64,000 nucleotides of DNA from Flagellimonas oceanensis (GCF_003992595.1 NZ_RZNA01000013.1:39413-103412); one strand, 5' to 3'. Positions 20,245-30,261 are shown, counted from the first letter of the stretch. The notes: generated from the letters alone by a model not told the origin. A program made the numbers and translations.

Positions 20245-21510
20245 TCACACCAAATACTGGAATAAATCGGGTTTATTGTTGAGATAATCCCCATAGAAAT
20301 TGTTGTCCTTCATCCGTTGGATCAAAGGTGCCAAGTCGTCGGGCGATTTCAATTCCACCCCTACAATGGCAGGGGCATTTTCCCTGCTCGATTTTTTGGA
20401 GTATTCAAAATGGGTAATGTCGTCATTCGGACCCAAAATATCGACCACAAATTCCTTTAATGCGCCTGGGCGTTGTGGGAACCTCACTATAAAATAGTGC
20501 TTCAGTTGGGCATACAGCAGGGCCCTTTCCTTAATTTCGGCCGTGCGGGTTATGTCGTTATTACTCCCGCTGACCACACAGACCACATTCTTGCCCCTGA
20601 TTTCGTCTTTGAAATAGTCCAAAGCAGCAATCGTCAAGGCACCTGCGGGCTCTACTACAATGGCATCCCTGTTGTACAGGTCCAAAATTGTTTGGCATAC
20701 TTTCCCTTCGGGAACGGTTACCATTTTGTGCAGGTATTCTTTGCAAATGGGATAGGTCAAGGAACCAACTTTCTGGACCGCTGCCCCATCGATAAACTTA
20801 TCGATGTTTTCCAGTTCCACCAATTTCCCTTTTTCAATAGATTCAAGCATGGATGGCGCACCTTCAGGCTCCACTCCTATTATTTTAATGTTAGGGGATA
20901 ATGCCTGGAAAGTACCGCACAGTCCCGATGCCAATCCGCCACCGCCAACGGCCACAAAAACATAATCGATAGGCTCAGTGGATTGCTGCAGTATCTCCAA
21001 ACCAACAGTTGCTTGACCTTCGATGGTTTTTTCATCATCAAACGGATGCACAAAGGTTTTGCCTTTCTGCTCACAGAACAATTCTGCTGCTTTTTTGGAA
21101 TCGTCAAAAGTATCGCCCTCCAAAACCACATCCACCCATTCCCCTCCAAACATATTGGTCTGGTCTATTTTCTGTTTAGGGGTCACTACGGGCATGTAAA
21201 TGGTGCCTTTTACCTGCAAATGACTACAGGCAAAGGCAACACCCTGGGCGTGGTTCCCTGCACTCGCACAGACCACACCGTTATCCAGTTGTTTTTGACT
21301 TAGGGAGCTAATTTTATTGTAAGCACCACGGATTTTGTAACTACGTACCCTATGAAGGTCTTCCCGTTTAAGAAGAATATTGGCCCCATAAGCTTTAGAA
21401 TAGCGGATACTTTGCTGCAGCGGCGTTTCCTCTGCCACTTGGGCAATGGTCTTTGCTGCTTGATAAATATCCGCTATTTGCGGAAAATAGATTTCCACAG
21501 TTTCACTCAT
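20245..21510 (-). CDS. ilvA: threonine ammonia-lyase (threonine dehydratase), biosynthetic
   Basis: IlvA deaminates threonine to 2-ketobutyrate, the entry to isoleucine. The 421-residue PLP enzyme shows the cofactor Lys in VRSYKIRGAYNKI, the ASAGNHAQGVA loop and the GGGGLASGL phosphate cup. A single ACT-like regulatory domain occupies about residues 335-421 (FPQRPGALKEFV), as in the shorter IlvA class. It is the last gene of ilvD-ilvB-x-ilvN-ilvC-ilvA, 18 bp after ilvC. Confidence 0.95.
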   Translation of the reverse strand: MSETVEIYFPQIADIYQAAKTIAQVAEETPLQQSIRYSKAYGANILLKREDLHRVRSYKIRGAYNKISSLSQKQLDNGVVCASAGNHAQGVAFACSHLQVKGTIYMPVVTPKQKIDQTNMFGGEWVDVVLEGDTFDDSKKAAELFCEQKGKTFVHPFDDEKTIEGQATVGLEILQQSTEPIDYVFVAVGGGGLASGLCGTFQALSPNIKIIGVEPEGAPSMLESIEKGKLVELENIDKFIDGAAVQKVGSLTYPICKEYLHKMVTVPEGKVCQTILDLYNRDAIVVEPAGALTIAALDYFKDEIRGKNVVCVVSGSNNDITRTAEIKERALLYAQLKHYFIVRFPQRPGALKEFVVDILGPNDDITHFEYSKKSSRENAPAIVGVELKSPDDLAPLIQRMKDNNFYGDYLNNKPDLFQYLV

Positions 21511-21528
21511 AGGGCCAATGGTTTTGTA

Positions 21529-23004
21529 TTATCCGATTGGCTTCATTGCTGTCATGGATGCACGCAATCTAGCACCAACAACCTCTACATCGTGCTCACG
21601 GATGGCCTTGTTCACGGCAATCAACCTTACGTTGTCCACGCCAGTGTCTTTACCTTCTCCAAAGTGCTTACCTATAATGTCAGTCTCCACGGTTTTCATG
21701 AAATCGGTCAACAAAGGCTTACACGCATGGTCGAACAAATAACAACCATACTCTGCCGTATCGGAGATGACACGGTTCATTTCGAACAATTTCTTTCTCG
21801 CAATCGTATTTGCAATCAATGGTGTCTCGTGCAATGACTCATAATAGGCCGACTCGCCAATGATTCCGGATTCGGTCATGGTCTCATAGGCCAGTTCCAC
21901 CCCGGATTTCACAAAAGCGACCATCAAAACCCCGTTGTCATAGTATTCCTGTTCAGAGATTTCCATGTCCCCAGCTGGAGTCTTTTCGAAAGCAGTTTCG
22001 CCAGTGGCAGCTCTCCAATCCAATAGATTTTTATCGCCGTTGTCCCAGTCTTCCATCATGGTTTTGGAGAAATGTCCGCTCATAATATCATCCATATGCT
22101 TTTGGAACAATGGACGCATGATTTCTTTCAACTCTTCGGCCAAATCAAAGGCTTTGATTTTAGCAGGGTTGGACAAACGGTCCATCATATTCGTAATCCC
22201 TCCTTGCTTTAACCCTTCGGTAATGGTTTCCCATCCATATTGAATCAATTTGGAGGCGTATGCTTCATCGATTCCTTTTTCAACCATTTTATTGAAAGAA
22301 AGAATAGATCCTGTTTGTAACAAACCACAAAGAATGGTCTGTTCTCCCATCAAATCCGACTTTACTTCCGCCACAAACGATGATTCAAGAACTCCCGCCT
22401 TGTCTCCTCCCGTACCTGCAGCATAGGTTTTGGCTTGTTCCAAACCTTTACCTTCTGGATCGTTTTCTGGGTGTACGGCAATCAAAGTTGGTACACCGAA
22501 ACCTCTTTTGTACTCTTCACGCACCTCAGAACCCGGGCTTTTTGGCGCCACCATGATTACGGTAAGGTCATCACGTACTTGCATACCTTCTTCCACAATA
22601 TTGAATCCGTGGGAGTAGGATAAGGTAGCTCCTTGCTTCATCAAAGGCATTACTGTGCTTACCACATTGGAGTGCTGCTTATCCGGTGTCAGGTTAATGA
22701 CCAAGTCAGCATCTGGAATCAACTCCTCATAAGTACCCACCACAAAGTTGTTCTCTTTGGCGTTTTTAAAGGATTGTCTTTCCTCCTTGATAGCTGCTGG
22801 ACGCAGGGCATACGAAATGTCCAATCCTGAGTCACGCATGTTCAACCCTTGGTTCAACCCTTGGGCACCACACCCAACAATTACGATTTTCTTTCCTTTT
22901 AGTGCGGTAACACCATCAGCAAACTCGCTGGAATCCATAAATCTGCATTTCCCCAACTGTGTCAGTTGTTCGCGAAGTGATAGTGTGTTAAAGTAATTTG
23001 CCAT
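21529..23004 (-). CDS. ilvC: ketol-acid reductoisomerase, class II
   Basis: IlvC isomerises and reduces acetolactate or acetohydroxybutyrate using NADPH and Mg2+. The 491-residue length marks the long class II (E. coli-like) form with duplicated knotted C-terminal domain. Evidence includes the Rossmann [17 protein letters not shown], the [13 protein letters not shown] segment, the metal site around [11 protein letters not shown] and the C-terminal repeat. It lies 24 bp after ilvN in the minus-strand ilv operon. Confidence 0.97.
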   Translation of the reverse strand: MANYFNTLSLREQLTQLGKCRFMDSSEFADGVTALKGKKIVIVGCGAQGLNQGLNMRDSGLDISYALRPAAIKEERQSFKNAKENNFVVGTYEELIPDADLVINLTPDKQHSNVVSTVMPLMKQGATLSYSHGFNIVEEGMQVRDDLTVIMVAPKSPGSEVREEYKRGFGVPTLIAVHPENDPEGKGLEQAKTYAAGTGGDKAGVLESSFVAEVKSDLMGEQTILCGLLQTGSILSFNKMVEKGIDEAYASKLIQYGWETITEGLKQGGITNMMDRLSNPAKIKAFDLAEELKEIMRPLFQKHMDDIMSGHFSKTMMEDWDNGDKNLLDWRAATGETAFEKTPAGDMEISEQEYYDNGVLMVAFVKSGVELAYETMTESGIIGESAYYESLHETPLIANTIARKKLFEMNRVISDTAEYGCYLFDHACKPLLTDFMKTVETDIIGKHFGEGKDTGVDNVRLIAVNKAIREHDVEVVGARLRASMTAMKPIG

Positions 23005-23028
23005 TTTTAATATTTGATTTTACGCTAT

Positions 23029-23556
23029 TTAGTTTTCTTGAAATTCCTGTAATATTTCGCTAATGGGCATTGCTGCCTTGGTCACCGTAATCCGGCCCGA
23101 ACGCACAAATTGCATAATACCATAAGGTAAAAGTGCATCATGCATTTCGTCGATTTCGTGCCTACGACCTGTTTTGGCCAAGGCAAAAAACTCACGGTTC
23201 ACGGTAACTATCTGTGCATTGTGTTCTTTTATAATGTTTTGAATCTGACGCTCATCGAACAACAAATGCGAGGCAATCTTGAACAAAGCGGATTCTTGAT
23301 AAATGGTTTCATCATCGGTATGATAATATGCCTTGATGACCTCTATCTGTTTCTCGATTTGACCAACGATTTTTCGCGTCCAATCCTCCGTGGTAAAGAC
23401 CACTATTGTAAATTTAGAGACGCCTTCAATCTCTGACTTTGAAACATTTAGACTTTCTATGTTGATATGTCGCTTTAAGAATATCCCCGATATCCTATTG
23501 AGCAATCCCACATGATTTTCGGAATACACCGAGATGGTATACCATTGTTTTTCCAT
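23029..23556 (-). CDS. ilvN: acetolactate synthase small (regulatory) subunit
   Basis: The 175-residue protein starts with an ACT domain (YTISVYSENHVGLLNRISGIF) that binds valine for feedback control. It is followed by the ALS_ss_C domain (about residues 85-160). Its catalytic partner IlvB is encoded upstream in the same operon but is separated from it by a methyltransferase gene, an uncommon arrangement since ilvB and ilvN are normally adjacent. Confidence 0.95.
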   Translation of the reverse strand: MEKQWYTISVYSENHVGLLNRISGIFLKRHINIESLNVSKSEIEGVSKFTIVVFTTEDWTRKIVGQIEKQIEVIKAYYHTDDETIYQESALFKIASHLLFDERQIQNIIKEHNAQIVTVNREFFALAKTGRRHEIDEMHDALLPYGIMQFVRSGRITVTKAAMPISEILQEFQEN

Positions 23557-23564
23557 GTTCGCTT

Positions 23565-24143
23565 TTATTTTTTTACTGCAACTATAAGTCCTGTGGACCA
23601 GTTCATTTTTGTAATTGTTATGTCTTTTCTTGCATCAAGCACCCTGACCAATTCTTTGGCTTTTTCTTCATGGCTTTCAGGCCAATTGGGCTGTTTTTGC
23701 ATATCATCGATTACATAATATCCACCCTTGTTCAATAACGCCAATGCAGTGTCCAAATGACTATATTTTCCTGGCCATGCATCTGCGAAAATCAAATCAA
23801 AAGAATTTCCGTTGTATTTATCCAGCCAATCGCCTCCTTCTGCACATACCAACTTCAATCTATCCTCGCCATCAAAAAACAGTTTGGCGACTTCAACAAG
23901 TTCAGGGTCGTTATCTATGCTTATAATTCTTGAATCTTTATCCATCCCTTGTACCATCCATGCCAAGGACAAGCCGATTCCCGTACCCAGCTCCAAAAAA
24001 TTTCCGGCAGGCTTTGATGCCACCAATGTTTTGAGCAAAGTACCGATATAGATATCAGAGGGCATGGTAAAGCCCATTTCCTTTGACTTGTTGAGCAGAC
24101 TATCGTACTGCTCAGGTTTTTCCAGGATGACGGATTGATTCAT
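23565..24143 (-). CDS. SAM-dependent O-methyltransferase-like protein inside the ilv operon
   Basis: The 192-residue protein has a class I methyltransferase fold. Motif I is LELGTGIGLS, the acidic motif II is ISIDND, motif IV is IFADAWPGKYSHLD and a YVIDDM strand follows. It resembles the COG4122 O-methyltransferase group. Its start codon directly abuts the ilvB stop and its stop is 8 bp before ilvN, so it is cotranscribed and probably translationally coupled. The substrate is unknown. Location suggests a small acid or keto-acid metabolite or simply hitch-hiking. No signal peptide is present. Confidence 0.8.
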   Translation of the reverse strand: MNQSVILEKPEQYDSLLNKSKEMGFTMPSDIYIGTLLKTLVASKPAGNFLELGTGIGLSLAWMVQGMDKDSRIISIDNDPELVEVAKLFFDGEDRLKLVCAEGGDWLDKYNGNSFDLIFADAWPGKYSHLDTALALLNKGGYYVIDDMQKQPNWPESHEEKAKELVRVLDARKDITITKMNWSTGLIVAVKK

Positions 24144-25877
24144 TTATTTTAATCTGATGTCTGAAACGGATGCTCCTGATGGAATCATAGGGAAAACATT
24201 ATCCTCTTTTTCCACTTTCACTTCCAAAAAGTAAGGGTCTTTGGATGCCATCATTTCTTCTACCGCCTCCTGAAGATCACCTCTTTCGGTCACTCTTCTT
24301 GATTTGATATGGTATCCTTCCGCGATTTTCACAAAATCTGGGTTGGTCATTACCGTAGAAGCATAGCGTCTATCAAAGAACAGTTCTTGCCATTGACGAA
24401 CCATACCTAAGTGGTCGTTGTTCAGTACCACTATTTTTACCGGCACATTGTGCTGGAAAATAACACCTAGCTCCTGAATGGTCATTTGATACCCTCCATC
24501 GCCGATAATAGCGACCACTTCGCGGTCCATAGCGCCCATTTTGGCACCGATGGCTGCTGGAAGCCCAAATCCCATGGTTCCCAAACCTCCTGAAGTGATA
24601 TTGCTCTTCGATTGCTTGAACTTGGCATAGCGACAGGCAATCATTTGGTGTTGTCCCACATCGGAAACAATCACAGCTTTTTGATCGGAAGCTACATTGA
24701 TTTGCTCAATCACCTCGCCCATGGTCAATCCTTCTTTGGTTGGATAAATATCCTTATTGATTAAGGTATCGTATTCGATTTGATACATTTTGTCAAACTC
24801 AGCCCTCCATTCCTTGTGCTCCTTCTTATCAAGCATTGGCAGTATTTGACCCAATGTTTCCTTGGCATTCCCCAAGACAGCAACATCCACTTTTACGTTT
24901 TTGTTGACCTCAGCAGGGTCAATTTCAAAATGAATAATCTTGGCTTGTTTTGCGTAAGTGTTCAAATCCCCCGTTACACGATCATCGAAACGCATTCCAA
25001 TGGCAATGAGCACATCGCACTCGTTCGTCAACATGTTGGGACCATAATTTCCGTGCATACCCACCATACCCACGTTCAGCGGATGGTCGGTATCCATGGC
25101 GGAAAGACCAAGAATTGTCCATGCCGCAGGAATTCCCGCTTTTTCTACCAGGGCTTTGAGCTCGGCCTCGGCCTCCCCCAAAATCACACCCTGACCAAAA
25201 ACAATAAAAGGTTTTTTAGCACTGTTGATGAGTTCCGCCGCTTTTTCTATACTGCTTGATTTCGGCTTTGGAACGGGTTTATAACTCCGTACAGCCGTAC
25301 ATTTTTCATACACAAAGTCAAGCTCATCAAACTGGGCGTTTTTTGTAATATCCACCAATACAGGTCCTGGCCTTCCTGATTTGGCAATATAAAATGCCTT
25401 TGCCATGATTTCAGGAATCTCCTCCACTTTAGTAATCTGGTAGTTCCACTTGGTTACGGGTGTGGAAATCCCTACGATATCCGTTTCTTGGAATGCATCA
25501 GAACCTAAAAGGCTTCTGGTTACCTGCCCTGTGATACAAACCATGGGAGTGGAGTCTATCTGGGCATCTGCAATCCCCGTTACCAAGTTGGTGGCTCCTG
25601 GCCCAGAAGTTGCCATGGCAACCCCTACCCTTCCAGTAACCCTGGCGTAGCCTTGAGCGGCATGCGTAGCTCCTTGCTCATGACGTGTCAGAATATGAGT
25701 CAACTTGTCTTGGAACTTATATAATTCGTCATACACGGGCATAATGGCTCCTCCTGGATAACCGTAAATCAGGTCCACTCCTTCTGCGAGCAAACAATGA
25801 ATAATCGCCTCTGCACCAGTAATCCTGATGGCTTTTTGACTTTTACTATCTTTTTTTTGTGCTTTTAATGTCTCCAT
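24144..25877 (-). CDS. ilvB: acetolactate synthase large (catalytic) subunit
   Basis: This ThDP- and FAD-dependent enzyme condenses pyruvate with pyruvate or 2-ketobutyrate. The 577-residue protein shows the active-site Glu in LTRHEQGATHAAQGYAR, the GYPGGAIMPVYDEL N-terminal segment and the ThDP/Mg motif GDGGYQMTIQEL…NNDHLG near residues 445-475. It follows ilvD after 36 bp and is directly joined to the methyltransferase gene. Confidence 0.97.
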   Translation of the reverse strand: METLKAQKKDSKSQKAIRITGAEAIIHCLLAEGVDLIYGYPGGAIMPVYDELYKFQDKLTHILTRHEQGATHAAQGYARVTGRVGVAMATSGPGATNLVTGIADAQIDSTPMVCITGQVTRSLLGSDAFQETDIVGISTPVTKWNYQITKVEEIPEIMAKAFYIAKSGRPGPVLVDITKNAQFDELDFVYEKCTAVRSYKPVPKPKSSSIEKAAELINSAKKPFIVFGQGVILGEAEAELKALVEKAGIPAAWTILGLSAMDTDHPLNVGMVGMHGNYGPNMLTNECDVLIAIGMRFDDRVTGDLNTYAKQAKIIHFEIDPAEVNKNVKVDVAVLGNAKETLGQILPMLDKKEHKEWRAEFDKMYQIEYDTLINKDIYPTKEGLTMGEVIEQINVASDQKAVIVSDVGQHQMIACRYAKFKQSKSNITSGGLGTMGFGLPAAIGAKMGAMDREVVAIIGDGGYQMTIQELGVIFQHNVPVKIVVLNNDHLGMVRQWQELFFDRRYASTVMTNPDFVKIAEGYHIKSRRVTERGDLQEAVEEMMASKDPYFLEVKVEKEDNVFPMIPSGASVSDIRLK

Positions 25878-25913
25878 AAGCCGGTATTTAGGGAGATACC
25901 CCTATCATAATTG

Positions 25914-27590
25914 TTAAAACAAATCGGTAACACAGCCTTTCGCTGCCGACGATACCGTTTTGGCATATTTGTACAAGCTTCCTGATTTTATTTTCAATTC
26001 AGGTTGCTTCCATTCTTTTCTTCTCTGTTCGAACTCTTCGTCCGTAATATTAATGTTGATGGTGTTCTTGACGGCATCAATGGTAATTTCATCACCATCT
26101 TTCACCAAGGCTATTCCACCCCCTACTTGAGCTTCGGGGGAAACATGGCCCACAACAAATCCGTGTGAACCACCGGAGAACCTACCATCTGTAATCAGGG
26201 CAACATCCTTTCCGAGGCCTGCACCCATAATGGCAGAAGTGGGTTTCAACATTTCGGGCATTCCTGGCGCTCCTTTTGGGCCTTCGTAACGAATGACCAC
26301 CACGTCGCCCTTTTGGACCTTGCCTGTGTGAATTCCTTCATTAACAGCCGCTTCACTATCAAAAACACGGGCTGTTCCTGTAAATTCAAGTCCTTCCTTT
26401 CCTGTGATTTTTGCCACAGCACCTTCGGAGGCTAGGTTTCCGTATAATATACGAATATGACCTGTATCTTTAATAGGCTGCTCCTTCTTTCTGATGATAT
26501 CCTGACCTTCGACCAAATCCGGGGCATCCAACAAGTTTTCGGCCAAGGTTTTTCCTGTAACGGTCATGCAATCACCATGAAGCATGCCTTCCTTCAGCAT
26601 ATATTTCAATACCGCAGGAACTCCTCCTACTTTATGCAAGTCTTCCATCAGATACTTTCCACTTGGCTTTAAATCAGCCAATAATGGCGTCGACTCACTA
26701 ATTCTTGTAATATCTTCCAATGTAAAATCTACCTCAGCGGCGTGTGCTATGGCCATAAAGTGAAGTACTGCATTGGTCGACCCACCGAGTACGGTCACCA
26801 ACCTAAATGCATTTTCCAAGGCCTTTTTGGTCACAATGTCCCTTGGTTTGATGTCTTCTTTCAGCAAATGGTACAATGCGGCACCCGACGCTTCGCAATC
26901 TGCTTGTTTTTTATCATTTACAGCCGGAATGGAAGAGTTGAAAGGCATGGACATTCCCATAGCTTCTATGGCAGAGGCCATTGTGTTGGCGGTATACATA
27001 CCTCCACAGGCTCCCGCTCCAGGGCAGGCTTTGTGAATTACTTCTTTATATTCTTTCTCATCAATAGCTCCGGCCACTTTTTGTCCGTAAGCCTCAAATG
27101 CTGAAATGATATCGAGTTTTTTGTTGTTGTGGCATCCTGGCGCAATGGTTCCGCCATATACCAAAATGGATGGACGGTTCAATCGCAACTGAGCCATTAA
27201 GGCACCCGGCATATTCTTATCGCATCCCACCACGGTTACCAAACCATCGTAACTCATAGCATGAATCACTGTTTCTATGGAATCCGCGATAATATCCCTT
27301 GATGGCAGCGAGTAGCGCATTCCTGGGGTTCCGTTTGAAATTCCATCACTTACCCCGATTGTGTTGAAGATAAGCCCTACCAGATTGGAGGACTCCACTC
27401 CTTTCTTTACTTCGAGAGCCAAATCATTAAGGTGCATATTGCAGGGATTGCCCTCGTACCCCGTGCTTGCTATTCCGATTAAAGGTTTTTGTAGATCTTC
27501 GTCTGTTAGCCCAATTGCATGCAACATGGCCTGAGCGGCTGGCAACGTTGGGTCTTGGGTTACTTTCTTACTAAACTTGTTCAATTCCAT
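25914..27590 (-). CDS. ilvD: dihydroxy-acid dehydratase
   Basis: IlvD dehydrates dihydroxyisovalerate and its methyl analogue to keto acids using an Fe-S cluster. The protein of about 558 residues shows the cluster cysteines in GCDKNMPG and [16 protein letters not shown] and the C-terminal [23 protein letters not shown] two codons upstream could start translation, but the ATG at 27590 gives the normal MELNKFSKK beginning. It is the first gene of the ilv operon and is preceded by a leader-peptide attenuator. Confidence 0.97.
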   Translation of the reverse strand: MELNKFSKKVTQDPTLPAAQAMLHAIGLTDEDLQKPLIGIASTGYEGNPCNMHLNDLALEVKKGVESSNLVGLIFNTIGVSDGISNGTPGMRYSLPSRDIIADSIETVIHAMSYDGLVTVVGCDKNMPGALMAQLRLNRPSILVYGGTIAPGCHNNKKLDIISAFEAYGQKVAGAIDEKEYKEVIHKACPGAGACGGMYTANTMASAIEAMGMSMPFNSSIPAVNDKKQADCEASGAALYHLLKEDIKPRDIVTKKALENAFRLVTVLGGSTNAVLHFMAIAHAAEVDFTLEDITRISESTPLLADLKPSGKYLMEDLHKVGGVPAVLKYMLKEGMLHGDCMTVTGKTLAENLLDAPDLVEGQDIIRKKEQPIKDTGHIRILYGNLASEGAVAKITGKEGLEFTGTARVFDSEAAVNEGIHTGKVQKGDVVVIRYEGPKGAPGMPEMLKPTSAIMGAGLGKDVALITDGRFSGGSHGFVVGHVSPEAQVGGGIALVKDGDEITIDAVKNTININITDEEFEQRRKEWKQPELKIKSGSLYKYAKTVSSAAKGCVTDLF

Positions 27591-27782
27591 TATCAAATTT
27601 CATTCAAATACAGTATTCTTCTGAATATATACCGTAATTCAAAGATATATGTTTAAAAAGCCCTAGATTTTTAACAGTTGTTCGCTGTTTAAATCCACTG
27701 GAAACATAATAAACACAACTTACTGTATTTCAGTTTTTTATATTGATTAAAATTCCAATATTCAATTAATTTTATTACAATA

Positions 27783-27818
27783 AAAAAGGCCTGTATCTTG
27801 CGGGATACAGGCCTTTTT
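27783..27818 (-). terminator. ilv operon attenuator hairpin
   Basis: On the minus strand a perfect 15-bp stem (AAAAAGGCCTGTATC / GATACAGGCCTTTTT) with a 6-nt loop ends in a run of U. It lies between the leader peptide stop (27839) and ilvD (27590). A competing sequence, GATACAG (plus coordinates 27834-27840), overlaps the leader stop codon and can pair with the CTGTATC in the 5' arm of the terminator. That gives mutually exclusive antiterminator and terminator forms. It could also end the pxp operon, which runs in the same direction from further upstream. Confidence 0.85.
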
Positions 27819-27838
27819 AAGTCAATAGAAAGTCTGTA

Positions 27839-27895
27839 TCACTCCATTTCTGGAATAATCGCGACCTCGACAATGACTTGTTTATTTACTTTCAT
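27839..27895 (-). CDS. ilv leader peptide, Val/Ile-rich, attenuation control
   Basis: An 18-codon frame encodes MKVNKQVIVEVAIIPEME. Seven of its 18 residues are Val or Ile, including V7-I8-V9, V11 and I13-I14. It lies directly upstream of a terminator hairpin and ilvD on the same strand. By the standard model, stalling at Val or Ile codons leaves the GATACAG segment at the stop codon free to form the antiterminator. A ribosome reaching the UGA covers that segment and lets the terminator form. A candidate promoter sits 13 bp upstream. Confidence 0.75.
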   Translation of the reverse strand: MKVNKQVIVEVAIIPEME

Positions 27896-27907
27896 AGTTC
27901 AATGGTA

Positions 27908-27940
27908 CAAAAAAATGTGATGAATTCAGCGTTGAAGCAA
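27908..27940 (-). promoter_or_regulatory. candidate promoter of the ilv operon
   Basis: On the minus strand TTG (27938-27940) and TTTTTTTG (27908-27915) are 22 bp apart, close to the Bacteroidota TTG…TANNTTTG pattern with one mismatch in the TA. The box ends 12 bp before the leader ATG, leaving almost no 5' leader. It overlaps no gene, as pxpC ends at 27952. Confidence 0.45.
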
Positions 27941-27951
27941 AAAGATATTTT

Positions 27952-28791
27952 TTAGACCAGTTTAAACACGAGCTCATCACCATATTTTTTCTGTGCAAGC
28001 ACAGCGATGGATTCCTCACTCAATTGAAGTATTCGGGGATAACCCCCAGTGGTTTGGCCATCCTTCATTAAAATGATCATACGGCCTGCGGGGGTCAATT
28101 GTATGGTGCCTGGAAGAGTTCCGGATGTCAACATGGAATGTGAATGTCCAGCAATCAATTCACTAATCTGATAGGCCATTCGGTTATTCTCCTTCGAAAC
28201 ACTATAGGGTTTTGCAAAGATTTCCATCAGCTGACTATCTGACAATAAGGAAAACTCGGGCCCCTTGTATACCTTTAAACTGGTATTTTCAAAATGTTCA
28301 TCAATCTTTACTTCCGAAATTTTGGGTTCATAATCCGATGTTTCTTCATACGGCACCTCATCGCCATCTTTAAGTCGGGGGGATTGGGTTACGGGATAAA
28401 ACTGTGAACGACTATCGAGTACCTTTTTTGACTGAAAACCACCCTTGATGGCCAAGTACCCCCTAAAGCCTTTTTCCAAACGGCCATAAGATAGGATATC
28501 CCCCTTGCCAATTTTGATTACGGTATAGTTATCAATAGGCTCATTGTTCAGCGTTGCCACAATATGGGCTCCCGACAGACTAATATACGTATCGGTATAA
28601 AACTGTAGTGTTGGCCCTGTCATGGTTATTTCAAGAACAGCATCGTTCTCATCATTTTCCAATAAAAGATTGGCTTTTTTTACCGATTCCACATCCATGG
28701 CGCCAGCGATGGGCACACCAATATCCCGATGTCCAAACCGTCCAAGGTCTTGGATACTTAAATAGAGACCGGCTTTCAATACCTTAAGCAT
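27952..28791 (-). CDS. pxpC: 5-oxoprolinase subunit C (biotin-dependent carboxyltransferase domain)
   Basis: PxpABC hydrolyses 5-oxoproline (pyroglutamate), a damage product of glutamine and glutamate, to glutamate with ATP. This 279-residue subunit matches the KipA/PxpC family: AGLYLSIQDLGRFGHRDIGVP at the start, GAMD, and SGTLPGTIQLTPAGRMIILMKDGQTTGGYP near the C-terminus (quoted here only as position markers around residues 5-25 and 215-250). It overlaps pxpB by 8 bp. The length is at the low end of the family. Confidence 0.93.
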   Translation of the reverse strand: MLKVLKAGLYLSIQDLGRFGHRDIGVPIAGAMDVESVKKANLLLENDENDAVLEITMTGPTLQFYTDTYISLSGAHIVATLNNEPIDNYTVIKIGKGDILSYGRLEKGFRGYLAIKGGFQSKKVLDSRSQFYPVTQSPRLKDGDEVPYEETSDYEPKISEVKIDEHFENTSLKVYKGPEFSLLSDSQLMEIFAKPYSVSKENNRMAYQISELIAGHSHSMLTSGTLPGTIQLTPAGRMIILMKDGQTTGGYPRILQLSEESIAVLAQKKYGDELVFKLV

Positions 28792-29518
28792 TCAGCACAA
28801 CTTTTTCGGGTTCGTAAATACCTACTTCACCTTCAATCTTATGAAGTTTATATTCGGCTTTGGAAATGCTCTCGAACTGTATTTTGTCCCCTACTTTCAC
28901 AAAGCAAGGGTTTTCTTTACTTGGGTTGAACAAATCAACCGGACAATTGCCAATAATGTTCCACCCTCCTGGAGAATCCTGCGGATAAATACCAGTTTGC
29001 TTGCTGGCCAAGCCCACTGAACCTTTTTGAACCTTTAATCGCGGCTCGGCTCTACGGGGAATCTCCAATGATGATGGAAGTCCACCCAAATACATAAAGC
29101 CTGGCAAGAAACCAATACCGTACACCACATATTGATGGGATGTGTGTTGCTTGATAAGTTCTTCAACCGACAAACCCAATGTTTTGGAAGCTTCTTCGAT
29201 ATCCATACCAAATTCGAGATCGTAGCATACGGGCAATGTCCATAGGTGTTGGACACGCTCCTTTTTTGATTTGGCCTGCTTTTCCTGACATTCCAAAATC
29301 ATGTTCTTGGTCTCTTCAAAATCGATATGATCTTGATTGTAGACCATGGTAAGGGAATTATAGGCAACCGACATTTCCCAACCAGGAATCTTCAGTGCTT
29401 TAAAAGCATCCATAAAATCAAGGATATCCGCCAAAATGGATTCACTTACCTTCTCAGGCCATTCTATTAAAACAGCTCGTTCTCCGAAAGGCTTGATGCT
29501 AATGGGGTAACTTTTCAC
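28784..29518 (-). CDS. pxpB: 5-oxoprolinase subunit B
   Basis: The 244-residue protein is of the KipI/PxpB (allophanate hydrolase subunit 1-like) family. Supporting segments are KPFGERAVLIEW near the N-terminus, GIGFLPGFMYLGGLP in the middle, and QDSPGGWNIIGNCPVDLF near the C-terminus. It forms the ATP-dependent 5-oxoprolinase with PxpA and PxpC. It overlaps pxpA by 4 bp (ATGA), which implies coupled translation. Confidence 0.93.
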   Translation of the reverse strand: MKSYPISIKPFGERAVLIEWPEKVSESILADILDFMDAFKALKIPGWEMSVAYNSLTMVYNQDHIDFEETKNMILECQEKQAKSKKERVQHLWTLPVCYDLEFGMDIEEASKTLGLSVEELIKQHTSHQYVVYGIGFLPGFMYLGGLPSSLEIPRRAEPRLKVQKGSVGLASKQTGIYPQDSPGGWNIIGNCPVDLFNPSKENPCFVKVGDKIQFESISKAEYKLHKIEGEVGIYEPEKVVLNA

Positions 29519-30261
29519 TTTGCTAATTGCACCTGATTTTGGGGTAATGCTCTAGAAAGATACGTTAATATTTTTAATGCAGAAACCGTATCGCCATGAA
29601 TACAAAGTGTATCGGCTTGAATGTTGATCTTATTACCATCAATAGTCATAACCTCACCTTTTTTAATGATGGGCAATATGTGTTTTGAAACCGCTACGGG
29701 TTCTTCAATCAAGGCGTTTTCCTCCTTTCTGGAAACAAGGGATAGGTCAGCATTGTAATTTCGGTCCGCAAAGGCCTCAAACCAAATTCTAAATCCGCGC
29801 TCTTTTGCCATTCTTGCGATTACGGAACCAAAAGGAACATAGAGCATGGCCTTCTCCTTATATTCTTCAATGGCATCCAAATAGACCTTTGCCAACTTTT
29901 CGTCCTTTGCCGTTTGATTGTACAGCGCTCCATGCGCTTTAATATGGTGCAATGGAATGTCTTCCCGTTCTAGGATCGCATCAAAATCCGATAATTGCTG
30001 TTTAATACTTTGTATTAAATCTTGGTGGGAAATGTCCATCACTTCACGGCCAAAATTGGCTTTATCAGGGTATGAAGGATGAGACCCCACCTTTATATTG
30101 TGTTGCTTAGCGAGTGATGCTATCTTCATCATGGTTTTCTTATCACCGGCATGGCCGCCACATGCAATATTGCAAGAGCTTATAAATGGGAAAATATCGG
30201 CTTCATTTCCAACTCCCTCACCAACATCACAATTAATATCTATTTCAAACTGATTCATCAT
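29515..30261 (-). CDS. pxpA: 5-oxoprolinase subunit A (LamB/YcsF family)
   Basis: The 248-residue TIM-barrel-like protein belongs to the LamB/YcsF family, the subunit that acts with PxpBC on 5-oxoproline. Diagnostic parts are the N-terminal INCDVGEGVGNE, the SCNIACGGHAGD motif near residue 30 and VGSHPSYPDKANFGR. The gene overlaps both neighbours by 4 bp, so the operon order is transporter-pxpA-pxpB-pxpC. Confidence 0.95.
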   Translation of the reverse strand: MMNQFEIDINCDVGEGVGNEADIFPFISSCNIACGGHAGDKKTMMKIASLAKQHNIKVGSHPSYPDKANFGREVMDISHQDLIQSIKQQLSDFDAILEREDIPLHHIKAHGALYNQTAKDEKLAKVYLDAIEEYKEKAMLYVPFGSVIARMAKERGFRIWFEAFADRNYNADLSLVSRKEENALIEEPVAVSKHILPIIKKGEVMTIDGNKINIQADTLCIHGDTVSALKILTYLSRALPQNQVQLAK

